Source: Rathayibacter iranicus NCPPB 2253 = VKM Ac-1602 (GTDB taxonomy: Bacteria > Actinomycetota > Actinomycetes > Actinomycetales > Microbacteriaceae). Taken from it: 64,000 nt of DNA. The notes under the pieces were generated by a model that saw only the letters and a program-made list of their open reading frames with translations, was not told the DNA's origin and ran no database searches. Location: assembly GCF_003149025.1 (NCBI RefSeq), contig NZ_QGDV01000005.1, positions 1-64,000 on the forward strand, written 5' to 3'. Of the stretch, positions 24,942 to 35,841 are shown one piece after another. A program made the position numbers and the translations under genes. Position 1 is the stretch's first letter. Each line of letters opens with the position of its first letter.

Positions 24942-25595
24942 GTGATCGCGCATCCTCGGCTCGACGAGCTCATCCGCACCGTCCACGTCCTCGGCGCTCC
25001 GGGCGGCTGCCCGTGGGACGCCGAGCAGACCCACGAGTCCCTCGTGCGCTACCTGATCGAGGAGTCGCACGAGCTGGTCGAGGCGATCGAGGCGGGCGAC
25101 CGGGCCGACCTGATCGAAGAGCTGGGCGATGTGCTCTACCAGGTGCTCTTCCACGCCGATCTCGCCGCCGAGAGTGCCGAACCCTTCACCATTGAGGACG
25201 TCGCGGAGCACATGAACGCCAAGATGATCGGCCGTCACCCGCACGTCTTCGGTGACGCGACGGCCGAGACGGCCGAGGACGTGATCGCCGTCTGGGACGA
25301 CCTCAAGCGCACCGAGAAGCCGCACCGCACGAGCGTGCTCGACGGCATTCCGCAGGGTATGCCCGCCCTGGCGCTTGCCGACAAGGTGATCGGCAAGGCG
25401 ACCACGCTCGGCATCGTCGATGCGGGCCAGGGTCCTCTACCCATCGAATCGGAGGAGGATCTCGGTCCGCTTCTGCTCGCGATCGTTGCGTCCGCCCGCG
25501 CCCAGGGACTCGACGCCGAGCGCGCGCTCCGCACCGCCACCCGCGACCTCCAGGACGAGATCCGCGCCGTCGAGCAGGAGCAACGCGAGGGCTGA
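24942..25595 (+). CDS. mazG: nucleoside triphosphate pyrophosphohydrolase MazG
   Basis: The 217-residue protein hydrolyses (d)NTPs to monophosphates and helps to clean the nucleotide pool. The MazG motif is clear: GGCPWDAEQTHESLVRYLIEE, then EAGDRADLIEELGDVLYQVLFHA, with the EExxE and ExxD metal-binding acids. Actinobacterial MazG proteins of this length keep one full domain. The GTG at 24942 has GAGGATGG upstream. In relatives this gene follows mfd directly, which marks the right border of the island. Confidence 0.93.
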   Translation: MIAHPRLDELIRTVHVLGAPGGCPWDAEQTHESLVRYLIEESHELVEAIEAGDRADLIEELGDVLYQVLFHADLAAESAEPFTIEDVAEHMNAKMIGRHPHVFGDATAETAEDVIAVWDDLKRTEKPHRTSVLDGIPQGMPALALADKVIGKATTLGIVDAGQGPLPIESEEDLGPLLLAIVASARAQGLDAERALRTATRDLQDEIRAVEQEQREG

Positions 25596-25654
25596 CGGCG
25601 ACGCGGCTCCCGCAGAGATGCTTGTCGCGTCCCCTTCACAGCCTCGGTGCGCTC

Positions 25655-26872
25655 TCAGCCACGGGGGAGGCTGTCTTCCGCGGCACGTGCTCGGGCTCCG
25701 TCGCTCCCTCGTTCGGACCGGATGCTGCCGGTGTGCCCTCGGCCTGTCGCGAGAGCCGCTATCACTGCCACGAGACCAAGTCCGCTCCCTGTCCACATGG
25801 CAATGGTGGGGTCGTCGTCGCCGACCCAGCTCATCGTTATGCCGCTCATGGCAGACCCGAGAGCCACGCCAGCCGAGATGACTGCCGTGTGAATGGTGCT
25901 GACCATCGTGCCTGTGCCACCGATCTCGGCAACCCTGGTCACGAGAGCCGGATTCATTGATACTCCGACGAGTCCAACAACGAGCACCATTGCAAGAGCG
26001 AGTGGTTGGTTGGTCGCGCAGGTCGCCAGCACCGCAAGTGCCACGACAAGAGCGGCGAGGCCGCTGCACAGTACCTCGACCGCCCGGGTGTCGGCGAGAC
26101 GTCCAACCGCGGCGTTCCCGATGTAGGCGCACAGCCCGTACGCGAGAAGTATCCCGGTCGTTGCGGCGCTGCTGAAACCAGAACTCACTTCGAGGAGGGG
26201 CGTGAAGAAGGAAAACGACGCATACGCGGCACCGATGGTGAGTAGGCTGACCAAATACCGCATCCATAAAGTGGGCAAGCGGAGATTATCGAGGTCCTGA
26301 CCAGCAGCGGTTGCTGTCGCACCGTCCCTTTTGGGGAGAGTTCTCCCGGCGGAGAGGAGAAGGAGGAACGTCACTCCGCCAAGAACAAAGAAGCTGGCTC
26401 GCCACCCCCAAGACTCTGCGATGAGGTGCGAGAGCGGAAGGCCGAGCACCGTACCAATCGTGATTCCTCCCAGCACGATAGAGACTGCTTGACCGATCCG
26501 CTCCGGACGGGGCGCCACGCGTGCGGCGTAGCTGAGGGAAAGTCCGAAGGAGGCGCCAGCCAGTGCTCCTGTGATAAATCGTACGCTGGCTATCCACCAG
26601 AGAGAGTCAATGAGTGGAACGAGTACTTGTGCTACGGCATAACAGGCGATGATCGCGAGCAATGCGGCTTTGGGTGGCTGACGCCTGAGTAGAAATGCGA
26701 AGGTGGGTCCGCCCACTGTCATGCCGAAAGCGTAGATCGAGACAAGTAAGCCAATGCTGCCTGTTCCGACGCCTAGGTCAGCGGCCATGACCGGCATCAT
26801 CCCGGCGACCTGGAGCTCACTCATGACCGTCACCATGATGATCAGCATGAGCATATAGAGGTGCCTCATCAT
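25655..26872 (-). CDS. MFS transporter (DHA1 drug-efflux type)
   Basis: The 405-residue protein has 12 hydrophobic segments and the DHA1 pattern. The first helix contains SELQVAGMMPVMAADL, and GSIGLLVSIYAFGMTVGGP is the segment before the A-motif loop; a motif-C-like ALAGASFGLSLSYAAR and GLPLSHLIAESWGWRASF follow, as in AraJ/YdhP/Cml-type exporters of small molecules. The substrate cannot be told from sequence. An upstream leader frame overlaps its ATG by ATGA and contains a terminator hairpin, suggesting inducible attenuation. It is convergent with mazG and divergent from hisS. Confidence 0.88.
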   Translation of the reverse strand: MMRHLYMLMLIIMVTVMSELQVAGMMPVMAADLGVGTGSIGLLVSIYAFGMTVGGPTFAFLLRRQPPKAALLAIIACYAVAQVLVPLIDSLWWIASVRFITGALAGASFGLSLSYAARVAPRPERIGQAVSIVLGGITIGTVLGLPLSHLIAESWGWRASFFVLGGVTFLLLLSAGRTLPKRDGATATAAGQDLDNLRLPTLWMRYLVSLLTIGAAYASFSFFTPLLEVSSGFSSAATTGILLAYGLCAYIGNAAVGRLADTRAVEVLCSGLAALVVALAVLATCATNQPLALAMVLVVGLVGVSMNPALVTRVAEIGGTGTMVSTIHTAVISAGVALGSAMSGITMSWVGDDDPTIAMWTGSGLGLVAVIAALATGRGHTGSIRSERGSDGARARAAEDSLPRG

Positions 26873-26994
26873 GCGCTAAAACTCCTTATGGTAAACCCTT
26901 CGGTGATGCAAAAACCCGGGCGAGTGAGCCGGGTAGTACGCCGCGAGCGGCACCGATCCTTTTCCAAAATTTGTGTCAATGCCCCTTCATTCAT
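26869..26994 (-). CDS. putative leader peptide of the MFS gene
   Basis: A 41-codon frame starts at ATG 26994, runs through the whole leader including a terminator-like hairpin, and ends in a TGA that overlaps the MFS start (ATGA). The middle is rich in arginine and threonine (RCRSRRTTRLTRPG). Drug-inducible efflux genes often have such reading frames, where a stalled ribosome prevents terminator folding. There is no obvious ribosome-binding site, so a leaderless start would be needed. Translation is an inference. Confidence 0.4.
   Translation of the reverse strand: MNEGALTQILEKDRCRSRRTTRLTRPGFCITEGFTIRSFSA
26910..26934 (-). terminator. intrinsic terminator/attenuator in the MFS leader
   Basis: On the reverse strand ACCCGG, an 9-base loop region and CCGGGT are followed directly by TTTTT, 38 bases upstream of the MFS start codon. 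Position inside the leader and inside the leader frame suggests attenuation rather than the end of an operon. Confidence 0.6.
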
Positions 26995-27208
26995 AAAGCA
27001 AAATTGAGGAAGAATCGAGCCATGGCGCAAAACGTGGTCCACGCGTCGGACGAGGGCTGGCGGTACCGGGGTACACGGGTATTTTTGGGCACACGATCGC
27101 GTCGTCGATCGAAGGTTGCCGCTCAGCGACGTGATGTGTGCTGGCTCAGCCGCTGTCGCGGTCACCCCGTCGCCGGCCCGCCCCGGCCGATCTGGGAGAA
27201 TCGCCGTC
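26995..27208. promoter_or_regulatory. divergent promoter region of the MFS leader and hisS
   Basis: The 214 bases between the leader start and hisS hold no gene. GGGAGAA (27194-27200) is the hisS ribosome-binding site. The AT-rich block around 26965-27005 probably contains the MFS promoter, but no -35/-10 pair stands out. Confidence 0.4.
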
Positions 27209-28492
27209 ATGGCCTCCCCGATCACCCCGCCCCGTGGCATGCGCGATTTCCTCCCGGCAGACAAAGCGAAGCGCGAGCACGCGCTGGGAATCATCCGCCG
27301 CGTCTACGCCGCGCACGGGTTTGACGAGATCGAGACCCCCGTGGTCGAGGACTTCGAGCGCCTGCACTCCGGCCTCGGCGGCGACAACGAGAAGCTCGCC
27401 TTCAGCGTCCTGCGCCGCGGCCTGACCCGCGACGACCTCGCCGCCGCCGACGACGCTTCTGCCCTCGCCGACCTGGGCCTGCGCTTCGACCTCACCGTGC
27501 CGCTCGCCCGCTTCTACGCCTCGCACCGGGCCGAGCTGCCGACGGTGTTTCGTTCGGTTCAGATCGCCCCGGTCTGGCGAGCTGAGCGCCCACAGAAGGG
27601 CCGCTATCGGCAGTTCGTGCAGTGCGATATCGACATCATCGGCGAGCCCGGTCAGTTGGCCGAGGTCGAACTCATCACCGCGACCGCTGCTGTTCTCGAC
27701 ACGCTGGGCCTGCGCGAGTGCACCATTCGAATCAATGACCGCCGCATTCTCACCGGAATCCTGGAGCACTGCGGCTTCGCGCCCGAGCGCTTCGGCCCCG
27801 CGCTGATCTCGATCGACAAGCTCGACAAGATTGGAGCGTCCGGAGTGGTGGCCGAGCTCGAGGTCGACGGCCCGGACGCCGCGGCGGTGCTGGGCGGCTA
27901 CCTCGCACGGATCGAGGAAGCGGTCGCCGCCGGGGGAGTGCCACTGGAGCAGTCCGCGATCCTCAGCGTGCTGCCCGACGGTATCGACCCGGAGGCGGTG
28001 CTCGCGCTCGACACGCTCGCGCAGTCGCTCCGCTCGCTACCCGTCGGCGTCTCGCTCCGCTTCGACCCCACCCTTGTGCGCGGAATGGGGTATTACACCG
28101 GCACGATCTTCGAGATCGCGCACCCGTCCTCTGGCTCTTCGGTCGGTGGTGGCGGACGCTACGACGGGATGATCGGCCGCTTCCTCGGCCAGGATGTCCC
28201 AGCCTGTGGCTTCTCGATTGGCTTCGAGCGCATCGTCGAGCTGATCGAGGCGTCGGAGTCCGAGCGGGCCGACGCGGTTGTCTTAGTGCACGAGCGCGAC
28301 GCCGCTCCCGAGTACCTGCTCGCGCTCAAGCAGGTGCTGATCGCTCGGGGGTCGCGGGTCCGGCTTGAGCGTCGGGCAAAGAACCTCACTCCGCTGCTCG
28401 ATCGGGCTACCGCCGCGGGCTTCACTCGCTTCGCGCTCGTCCCGCGGGAAGCGGTCGAGGTCGAGGATCTGGTCTTCAAGAACCTCGGTTGA
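27209..28492 (+). CDS. hisS: histidyl-tRNA synthetase
   Basis: The 427-residue class II synthetase charges tRNA-His. PPRGMRDFLP starts the protein; motif 1 and the LRFDLTVPLARFYASH region follow, motif 2 is FRSVQIAPVWRAERPQKGRYRQFVQCDIDIIG in two parts, and motif 3 lies around CGFSIGFERIVELIE. The anticodon-binding domain at the C-terminus is complete. The ATG at 27209 has GGGAGAA eight bases upstream. In this order (mazG-MFS-hisS) the MFS gene appears to be a local insertion. Confidence 0.96.
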   Translation: MASPITPPRGMRDFLPADKAKREHALGIIRRVYAAHGFDEIETPVVEDFERLHSGLGGDNEKLAFSVLRRGLTRDDLAAADDASALADLGLRFDLTVPLARFYASHRAELPTVFRSVQIAPVWRAERPQKGRYRQFVQCDIDIIGEPGQLAEVELITATAAVLDTLGLRECTIRINDRRILTGILEHCGFAPERFGPALISIDKLDKIGASGVVAELEVDGPDAAAVLGGYLARIEEAVAAGGVPLEQSAILSVLPDGIDPEAVLALDTLAQSLRSLPVGVSLRFDPTLVRGMGYYTGTIFEIAHPSSGSSVGGGGRYDGMIGRFLGQDVPACGFSIGFERIVELIEASESERADAVVLVHERDAAPEYLLALKQVLIARGSRVRLERRAKNLTPLLDRATAAGFTRFALVPREAVEVEDLVFKNLG

Positions 28493-28712
28493 GGCTCAGC
28501 GGGTCCGCCGCTCGCCCGCGGGCGCAGAGCCAGTCGGATGGTGGAACCGTGAGAGCCTTAATACCCGTGAAATGTGCGGATACACCTGAGAAATCTCTGA
28601 GGGATAGCGTCGAGGCACCCGACCGGTGCGCTCGACAGTGCCCGCGCGGGTACCCGCCGCGAACCCGCGCACCGTACCGCAGCAGCCCGACGATCCCACC
28701 CGAGGAGTCCCC
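28493..28712. promoter_or_regulatory. upstream region of the ABC importer operon
   Basis: The 220 bases contain no gene. There is an imperfect palindrome (CCTGAGAAATCTCTGAGG, about 28587-28604) and a hairpin with GTCGAG/CTCGAC ends (about 28609-28636). I checked for a TPP riboswitch because the binding protein is THI5-like, but the conserved loops are not there. GAGGAG at 28702-28707 serves the TTG start at 28713. Confidence 0.4.
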
Positions 28713-29804
28713 TTGACCCTGTCGCCCCTCCCCACCACTTCGCACTTCGATCGCCGCAGCCTCCTCCGCATGGCGGGCGTGGCCGGCCTCGCGGTTGGCG
28801 GAACGTCCGTCCTCGCCTCGTGCGCGTCCGACTCCTCCGGCGCCGCGGCCGGTGAGGGCGGCAACCTCGGCACCCTCAAGGTCCAGCTGTCCTGGATCAA
28901 GAACGAGGAGTTCGCGGGTGAATTCTTCGCCGACTCGAAGGGCTACTTCACCGCCGCAGGCCTGTCGGGCGTCACTCTCACCCCCGGCCCGTCGACCGGT
29001 GTCGCCGAGCTGCTCTCGGGCGGCGCGGATGTCGCGCTGAGCGACGCCGTCTCGATCGGCACCGCGATTGCCCAGCAGGAGGCGTCGCTGAAGATCATCG
29101 GCGCGACCTATCAGAAGAACCCCTTCACTGTCCTCTCCATCAAGACCGCGGGCAACATCGCCACCCCGGCTGACCTCGCCGGCAAGAAGATCGGCGTTCA
29201 GGCCTCGAACACCTCGCTCTTCCAAGCGCTGCTCAAGGCGAACGGCCTCTCCGAATCCGACCTCACCGTCGTCCCGGTAGAGTACGACCCCTCGGTCCTC
29301 GTCAACGGCACCGTGGACGGCTTCATCGCCTACCTCACCAATGAGGCGATCACAGTCGCGGCCGAGGGCTACGAGGTCGTCAATCTGCCCTTTGCTGACA
29401 ACGGCCTCCCGTTCGTCGCCGAGACCTTCTCGGTCACGCAGCAGGCGATCGCCGAAAAGCGCGAAGCCCTCAAGGCGTTCCTCGTCGCCGAGATCAAGGG
29501 CTGGACCGACGCGGTCAACGACCCGGAGGCGGGCGCGATGCTCGCCGTCACCACCTACGGCAAAGACCTCGGCCTCAACGAGGAGGCGTCCAAGAAGGGC
29601 GCCACCATCCAGTCCGAGGAGCTGGTCGTCTCGGACGAGACGGTCGCACATGGCCTTTTCACCATCTCCGAGACACTTCAGTCCGAGACCATCGCGTCCC
29701 TGGCGGGCGCCGGGATCGACGTCACGGCCGAGGATCTCTTCGACCTGACCCTCCTCGCCGAGGTGTACCAGGCGAACCCCGACCTGCTGAAGTACGCGGC
29801 CTGA
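28713..29804 (+). CDS. ABC transporter substrate-binding lipoprotein (NMT1/THI5-SsuA type)
   Basis: The 363-residue protein starts at a TTG with GAGGAG five bases upstream. The N-terminus has a twin-arginine motif (RRSLLRMAG) and a lipobox ending at Cys37 (VLASC), so it is probably exported folded and lipid-anchored. The mature part is an NMT1/THI5-like periplasmic-binding fold ([56 protein letters not shown]). Family members bind thiamine precursors, riboflavin, sulfonates or nitrate; the ligand here is unknown. The ATPase and two permeases follow directly. Confidence 0.85.
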   Translation: MTLSPLPTTSHFDRRSLLRMAGVAGLAVGGTSVLASCASDSSGAAAGEGGNLGTLKVQLSWIKNEEFAGEFFADSKGYFTAAGLSGVTLTPGPSTGVAELLSGGADVALSDAVSIGTAIAQQEASLKIIGATYQKNPFTVLSIKTAGNIATPADLAGKKIGVQASNTSLFQALLKANGLSESDLTVVPVEYDPSVLVNGTVDGFIAYLTNEAITVAAEGYEVVNLPFADNGLPFVAETFSVTQQAIAEKREALKAFLVAEIKGWTDAVNDPEAGAMLAVTTYGKDLGLNEEASKKGATIQSEELVVSDETVAHGLFTISETLQSETIASLAGAGIDVTAEDLFDLTLLAEVYQANPDLLKYAA

Positions 29805-29829
29805 TCCTGATTCACGAAGGGCACCACTC

Positions 29830-30660
29830 GTGACCGACACGACCAACGCCGGCACCCTGCGCGACCAGGATGCCGGCGGCACCGGCATCCAAATCCACGG
29901 CCTGTCGAAGACGTTCCGGATGGGCTCTCGCAGCGTCGCGGCGCTGCACGACACCGATCTGCACACGGATCGGGGCAGCTTTCTCGCGCTCCTGGGCCCC
30001 TCGGGCTGCGGCAAGTCGACCATCCTGCGCATCCTCGCGGGTCTGGAGGAGCCCTCCGCGGGAAGCATCCGGGTCGACGGCCGCACTCCGCAGGAGCTGC
30101 GTCGCGACAACACACTCGGCATCGCCTTCCAGGACCACGCGCTTCTGCCGTGGCGCAGCGTGACGGCGAACATTCGACTGCCGTTCGAGATTGCGGGCAA
30201 GCCGGTCGATCAGGCGTACATCGACGAACTCATCGACCTCGTCGGTCTGCGCGGCTTCGAGAAGGCCAAGCCTGCTCAGCTTTCGGGAGGCATGCGCCAG
30301 CGCGTGTCGATCGCCCGGTGCCTCATCCTCAAGCCCGAGGTGCTGCTGCTCGACGAGCCGTTCGGTGCGCTCGACGACATGACGCGGCAGAAGCTCAATC
30401 TCGAGCTACTGCGGATCTGGACCGAGAAGCCGGCGACGACGCTGCTCGTCACGCACGGCATCTCGGAGGCGATCTTCCTCTCGGACCGCGTCGCCGTGAT
30501 GAGCCCGCGGCCCGGCCGGGTGAAGGAGATTCTCGACATCGACCTGCCCCGCCCGCGCACTCCCGAGATGCAGCGCACCCCCGAGTTCCACGCGTATGTC
30601 GACCAGGCGTCGGAACTCCTCTTCGGTGACGGCGGCGCGGCCGCGGACGACCAGGTTTAG
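29830..30660 (+). CDS. ABC transporter ATP-binding protein
   Basis: The 276-residue ATPase powers the importer. It has Walker A (GPSGCGKST), the Q-loop ([11 protein letters not shown]), the signature LSGGMRQR, Walker B ([13 protein letters not shown]) and the H-loop ([10 protein letters not shown]). It is closest to the SsuB/TauB/ThiZ group. The GTG at 29830 lies 25 bases after the binding-protein stop with GAAGGG upstream. Confidence 0.92.
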   Translation: MTDTTNAGTLRDQDAGGTGIQIHGLSKTFRMGSRSVAALHDTDLHTDRGSFLALLGPSGCGKSTILRILAGLEEPSAGSIRVDGRTPQELRRDNTLGIAFQDHALLPWRSVTANIRLPFEIAGKPVDQAYIDELIDLVGLRGFEKAKPAQLSGGMRQRVSIARCLILKPEVLLLDEPFGALDDMTRQKLNLELLRIWTEKPATTLLVTHGISEAIFLSDRVAVMSPRPGRVKEILDIDLPRPRTPEMQRTPEFHAYVDQASELLFGDGGAAADDQV

Positions 30661-30666
30661 AGCCTC

Positions 30667-31494
30667 GTGGCCACCACGTTGCCCGCCGCGCCGCGCCGCG
30701 TCCTGTCCCTTCCGCCCTGGTTGATCGGTCTGATCGGCCTTGCCGCCATCGTCGCTGCCTGGTGGATTATCGCTCTCGTGACCGCCCCGACCGGATCCGC
30801 GACCTACGCCCCGGTCCCCACCCCCGTGCAGGTTGTGCAGACGGCGATGGCGGACGGCGTCGGCTTCTACTGGCGCAACTTCTCCGTGACGATCGGCGAG
30901 GCCGCGGTCGGCTACTTCTGGGGCAACCTCATCGCGCTGGTGCTCTCGGCGCTCGTGCTGGTTGTGCCCTGGCTGGAGGGGGTCGTCTCGCAGCTCGCGG
31001 TCATCACCTACTGCGTGCCGATCGTCGCCATCGGCGCGATCGTGCTGTTGATCCTCGGCGGTGCGGAGGCTCCGGGCCGCCCGAGCGGAACCGCGATCTT
31101 CCTCGCCGGGCTCTCGGTGTTCTTCACGACCGTCGTCGGCAGCCTGCTCGGGCTCAAAGCGGCCGACAAGGCGGCGCTCGACGTGGTCACGGTCTACGGA
31201 GGCTCGCGCTTCACCCAGCTGCGCAAGGTCCGTCTGATCGCGGCGCTGCCCAACATTCTGTCGGCACTGCAAATTGCGGTGCCCGCTGCCTTCCTCGGCG
31301 CGATTCTCGGCGAGTACTTCGGCAAGATCGAGACGGGCGTGGGCCCGATCCTGGTCGCGGCGCAGGTCTCGCTGAACTCGCCCCGCGTCTGGGCCCTGTT
31401 CCTTCTCTGCGCGGGTGTCGCGCTCCTCGGCTACGGCATTGTCGGGGGGATCGGGCGCCTTGTCGCGCCCTGGTCCTCCGGAAAGCGGGCATGA
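30667..31494 (+). CDS. ABC transporter permease 1
   Basis: The 275-residue protein has six hydrophobic segments and the inner-membrane component (EAA) loop around KVRLIAALPNILSALQIAVPAAFLGAILGE, as in SsuC-type permeases. It starts with GTG six bases after the ATPase stop and overlaps the next permease by ATGA. Having two different permease genes means the channel is a heterodimer. Confidence 0.88.
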   Translation: MATTLPAAPRRVLSLPPWLIGLIGLAAIVAAWWIIALVTAPTGSATYAPVPTPVQVVQTAMADGVGFYWRNFSVTIGEAAVGYFWGNLIALVLSALVLVVPWLEGVVSQLAVITYCVPIVAIGAIVLLILGGAEAPGRPSGTAIFLAGLSVFFTTVVGSLLGLKAADKAALDVVTVYGGSRFTQLRKVRLIAALPNILSALQIAVPAAFLGAILGEYFGKIETGVGPILVAAQVSLNSPRVWALFLLCAGVALLGYGIVGGIGRLVAPWSSGKRA

Positions 31495-32384
31495 TCATGA
31501 CGACCACCGTCCCCAACCGCACCGAGCAGTCGACGGTGACCTCGATCCTCGCGGTCGACGAGCTACGAAAGCAACTGCGCACGGCCGCGCTCGGCGCAAC
31601 TCTGAAAAACCTGCGTAAGAGCCTGCTCGTCGCCCTCTCGACGATCGTGATCGTGCTCGCGATCTGGATCGGCGTCGTGCTGTTCAGCGGCGTTTCGCCC
31701 TACGTGGTCAAGGGCCCGTGGGACGTCTGGGACCACCTCGTTACCGATGCGAAGGCTCCGCAGCACCGCGCCGATCTCGGCGGCCTCTTCGCCGTGACGA
31801 TGGGTGACGCCGTCATCGGTTTTGCGGCGGGGCTCGTCGTGGCCATCCTCGGCGCGATCCTCTTCCGGCTCTCGAAAGGCCTCGAGCACGCGCTGATGCC
31901 GTTTGCGATGCTGCTGCGCTCGGTGCCGCTGATCGCGATGGCGCCGCTGATCATCCTGATCTTCGGCACCGGCTCACTTGCCTCCGTCGCCGTCATCGGC
32001 GGAATCGTCGTGCTGTTTCCTGCGCTGGTGACCATCGCCTTCGGCCTCAACAACGCCGCACCGCAGATGCTCGACGTCGTCGCGGTCTACGGAGGCAGCA
32101 CCCTCACTGCGATCCGCAAGGTCGCGATCCCCGGCTCGTTACCCTCGCTCTTCGCGGCAATCCGCATCTCTGTTCCGGGAGCGATCACAGGCGCGCTCCT
32201 CGCGGAGTGGCTCTCCACCGGCGCCGGCATCGGCGGGGCGATCAACGCCTGGTCGGCACAGGCTCGCTTCGCCGACGTCTGGTCGGCCGTCGTGCTCGTG
32301 ACGGCCGTCTCCCTCGTCCTCTACATGGCAGTCCAGGTGATCGAGACTTTCGTCCTCTCCCGCATGTCACTCTCCCTCACCTAG
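31491..32384 (+). CDS. ABC transporter permease 2
   Basis: The 297-residue protein has six hydrophobic segments and its own EAA loop (RKVAIPGSLPSLFAAIRISVPGAITGALLAEWL). It starts at ATG 31491 in overlap with the preceding stop; ATG 31497 is an alternative. It pairs with permease 1. It is convergent with apt, 38 bases away. Confidence 0.88.
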   Translation: MIMTTTVPNRTEQSTVTSILAVDELRKQLRTAALGATLKNLRKSLLVALSTIVIVLAIWIGVVLFSGVSPYVVKGPWDVWDHLVTDAKAPQHRADLGGLFAVTMGDAVIGFAAGLVVAILGAILFRLSKGLEHALMPFAMLLRSVPLIAMAPLIILIFGTGSLASVAVIGGIVVLFPALVTIAFGLNNAAPQMLDVVAVYGGSTLTAIRKVAIPGSLPSLFAAIRISVPGAITGALLAEWLSTGAGIGGAINAWSAQARFADVWSAVVLVTAVSLVLYMAVQVIETFVLSRMSLSLT

Positions 32385-32422
32385 CGCCCTCCTCCGCATC
32401 GCGCGGGAGGGAGGTGGGGGCG

Positions 32423-34387
<1,965 letters not shown>

Positions 34388-34399
34388 TCTCTCCCCGCC

Positions 34400-34449
34400 G
34401 GAGCGGCCCCGGAGTCTCAGCACCTCGGTGCGGGCGCCGGGGCCGCTCC
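34400..34449 (+). terminator. eno downstream hairpin
   Basis: A perfect 13-bp stem (GGAGCGGCCCCGG and its complement) closes a 24-base loop 12 bases after the eno stop. No strong T-run follows. It probably terminates or attenuates transcription before divIC. Confidence 0.7.
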
Positions 34450-34499
34450 TCGTTCCCCTGTCATTTCCACGTCGTTTGCGCTCGAGGAGGTATCCGCTC

Positions 34500-35114
34500 A
34501 TGGCCCGTCCGCCCCGCCGCCCCTCCGCTCCCGGAAGCGCCCCGCGTCGACCCGCTGCGGCGCCTGCCGCCACCCCGCAGGCGATAGCGACGAGGTCAAC
34601 GAAGGGCTCCGGATCGACGTCTCACGTCACCTCCACCCCTCGCGCACCGCGCGCCCCTCGCCCGAAACAACCGGCCGCCGCACCCTCGTCCGCCTGGATC
34701 GCCGGCCTCCGCGGCTCCGGATTCACTCTCCTGGTGATGGCCATCATGATTCTGGCGGTCTTCGTTCTCGCTCCCGGCATCAAGAACTTCGTGGAGCAGC
34801 GCGCCGCGATTGCCGAACTGCAGCGGACGGTCGATGCTGCCAAGACGCAGTCGCAGAATCTCGATGAGGAAAGGACGCGCTGGTCCGACCCCGCGTTCAT
34901 TCGCGCCCAGGCGCGCGAACGGCTCTATTTCGTGATGCCGGGCGAGGTCAGCTACCTCGTGCTCGATGACATCGCCGTCGCCCAGCAGGCCGAGCAGCCC
35001 GCCAGCGATACCGTGCAAGAGACGCCGACCGACTGGGCCGGCTCGCTGCTCTCCTCCATTGCAGTCTCGGGCCTCGGCGACCCGACGGCTCAGGAGCCGA
35101 CTCCCACTCCCTGA
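34500..35114 (+). CDS. divIC: septum formation initiator DivIC/FtsB-like protein
   Basis: The 204-residue protein has a long basic, proline-rich cytoplasmic N-terminus (1-70), one transmembrane helix (about 74-92), and an extracellular coiled coil (about 95-125, NFVEQRAAIAELQRTVDAAK). It then has the family motif RARERLYFVMPGE-like segment (RAQARERLYFVMPGE). It should bind FtsL/DivIB homologues at the division septum. The ATG at 34500 has GAGGAGG upstream. Its place after eno is conserved in actinobacteria. Confidence 0.9.
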   Translation: MARPPRRPSAPGSAPRRPAAAPAATPQAIATRSTKGSGSTSHVTSTPRAPRAPRPKQPAAAPSSAWIAGLRGSGFTLLVMAIMILAVFVLAPGIKNFVEQRAAIAELQRTVDAAKTQSQNLDEERTRWSDPAFIRAQARERLYFVMPGEVSYLVLDDIAVAQQAEQPASDTVQETPTDWAGSLLSSIAVSGLGDPTAQEPTPTP

Positions 35115-35177
35115 GGCTGCGCCGCACGCCTGCGTACACTGGAACGTCCTTCCGGCCGTCCGTCCTCTGGAGCCCCC

Positions 35178-35690
35178 GTGACCACGCCCCCCTTCGATCC
35201 GCCGTCCGAGCGCGATATCGCGGTCGTCTCCGCTCAGCTCGGCCGCCCCGCCCGCGACGTGATCGGGATCAGCGCCCGCTGCGTCTGCGGCGATCCGACT
35301 GTCGTGTCGACCAGCCCGCGCCTGTCGGACGGCACTCCGTTCCCGACTTTCTATTACCTGACCCACCCCGCCGCTACGTCCGCGATCTCGCAGCTCGAGG
35401 CGACGCAGGTCATGGTCGAGTACAACGGGCTCCTCACCGAGGACGACACGCTGCGTGAGGCGTACGCCGCCGCGCACCGGGCGTTCCTCGCCGACCGCGA
35501 GAGCGTCGCCTCTGTGCCCGAGATCGCTGGCATCTCCTCGGGCGGGATGCCCACCCGGGTGAAGTGCCTGCATGCCCTTGCCGCACACGCTCTCGCCGCC
35601 GGCCCAGGCATCAACCCGATCGGCGACCTGGCTCTGGATCGGGCCGGTTGGTCCCCGGAGCGCTGCGCCTGCGCGCCGTTCGCCGCATAG
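35178..35690 (+). CDS. DUF501 domain-containing protein
   Basis: The 170-residue protein matches DUF501, a family found beside eno and divIC in actinobacteria. Features are QLGRPARDVIGISARCVCGDP, a conserved PFPTFYYLTHP motif, GGMPTRVKCLHALAAHALA and an ending GWSPERCAC. The conserved cysteines and histidines suggest metal binding, but the function is unknown. It starts with GTG at 35178. Confidence 0.9.
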   Translation: MTTPPFDPPSERDIAVVSAQLGRPARDVIGISARCVCGDPTVVSTSPRLSDGTPFPTFYYLTHPAATSAISQLEATQVMVEYNGLLTEDDTLREAYAAAHRAFLADRESVASVPEIAGISSGGMPTRVKCLHALAAHALAAGPGINPIGDLALDRAGWSPERCACAPFAA

Positions 35691-35841
35691 GCCTCCTACC
35701 GGAGCCCGGGAGGCGCCACCACCGTCGCGCTCTTCGCTAAGCTCATTCCCAGTCGGGGTCAGTGCTGCCACCGCATCGAAAGCGGGCACTTCGCGTTGAG
35801 TGGGGGTGTTCGCATTGTCCATCCCCCTTGGAGATTCACCC

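Noticed and set aside
28558..28640. Possible TPP riboswitch (a CTGAGA sequence upstream of a THI5-like binding protein)
   Set aside because: The second conserved half of the thi box and the supporting helices are absent; the short motif sits in a simple imperfect palindrome.
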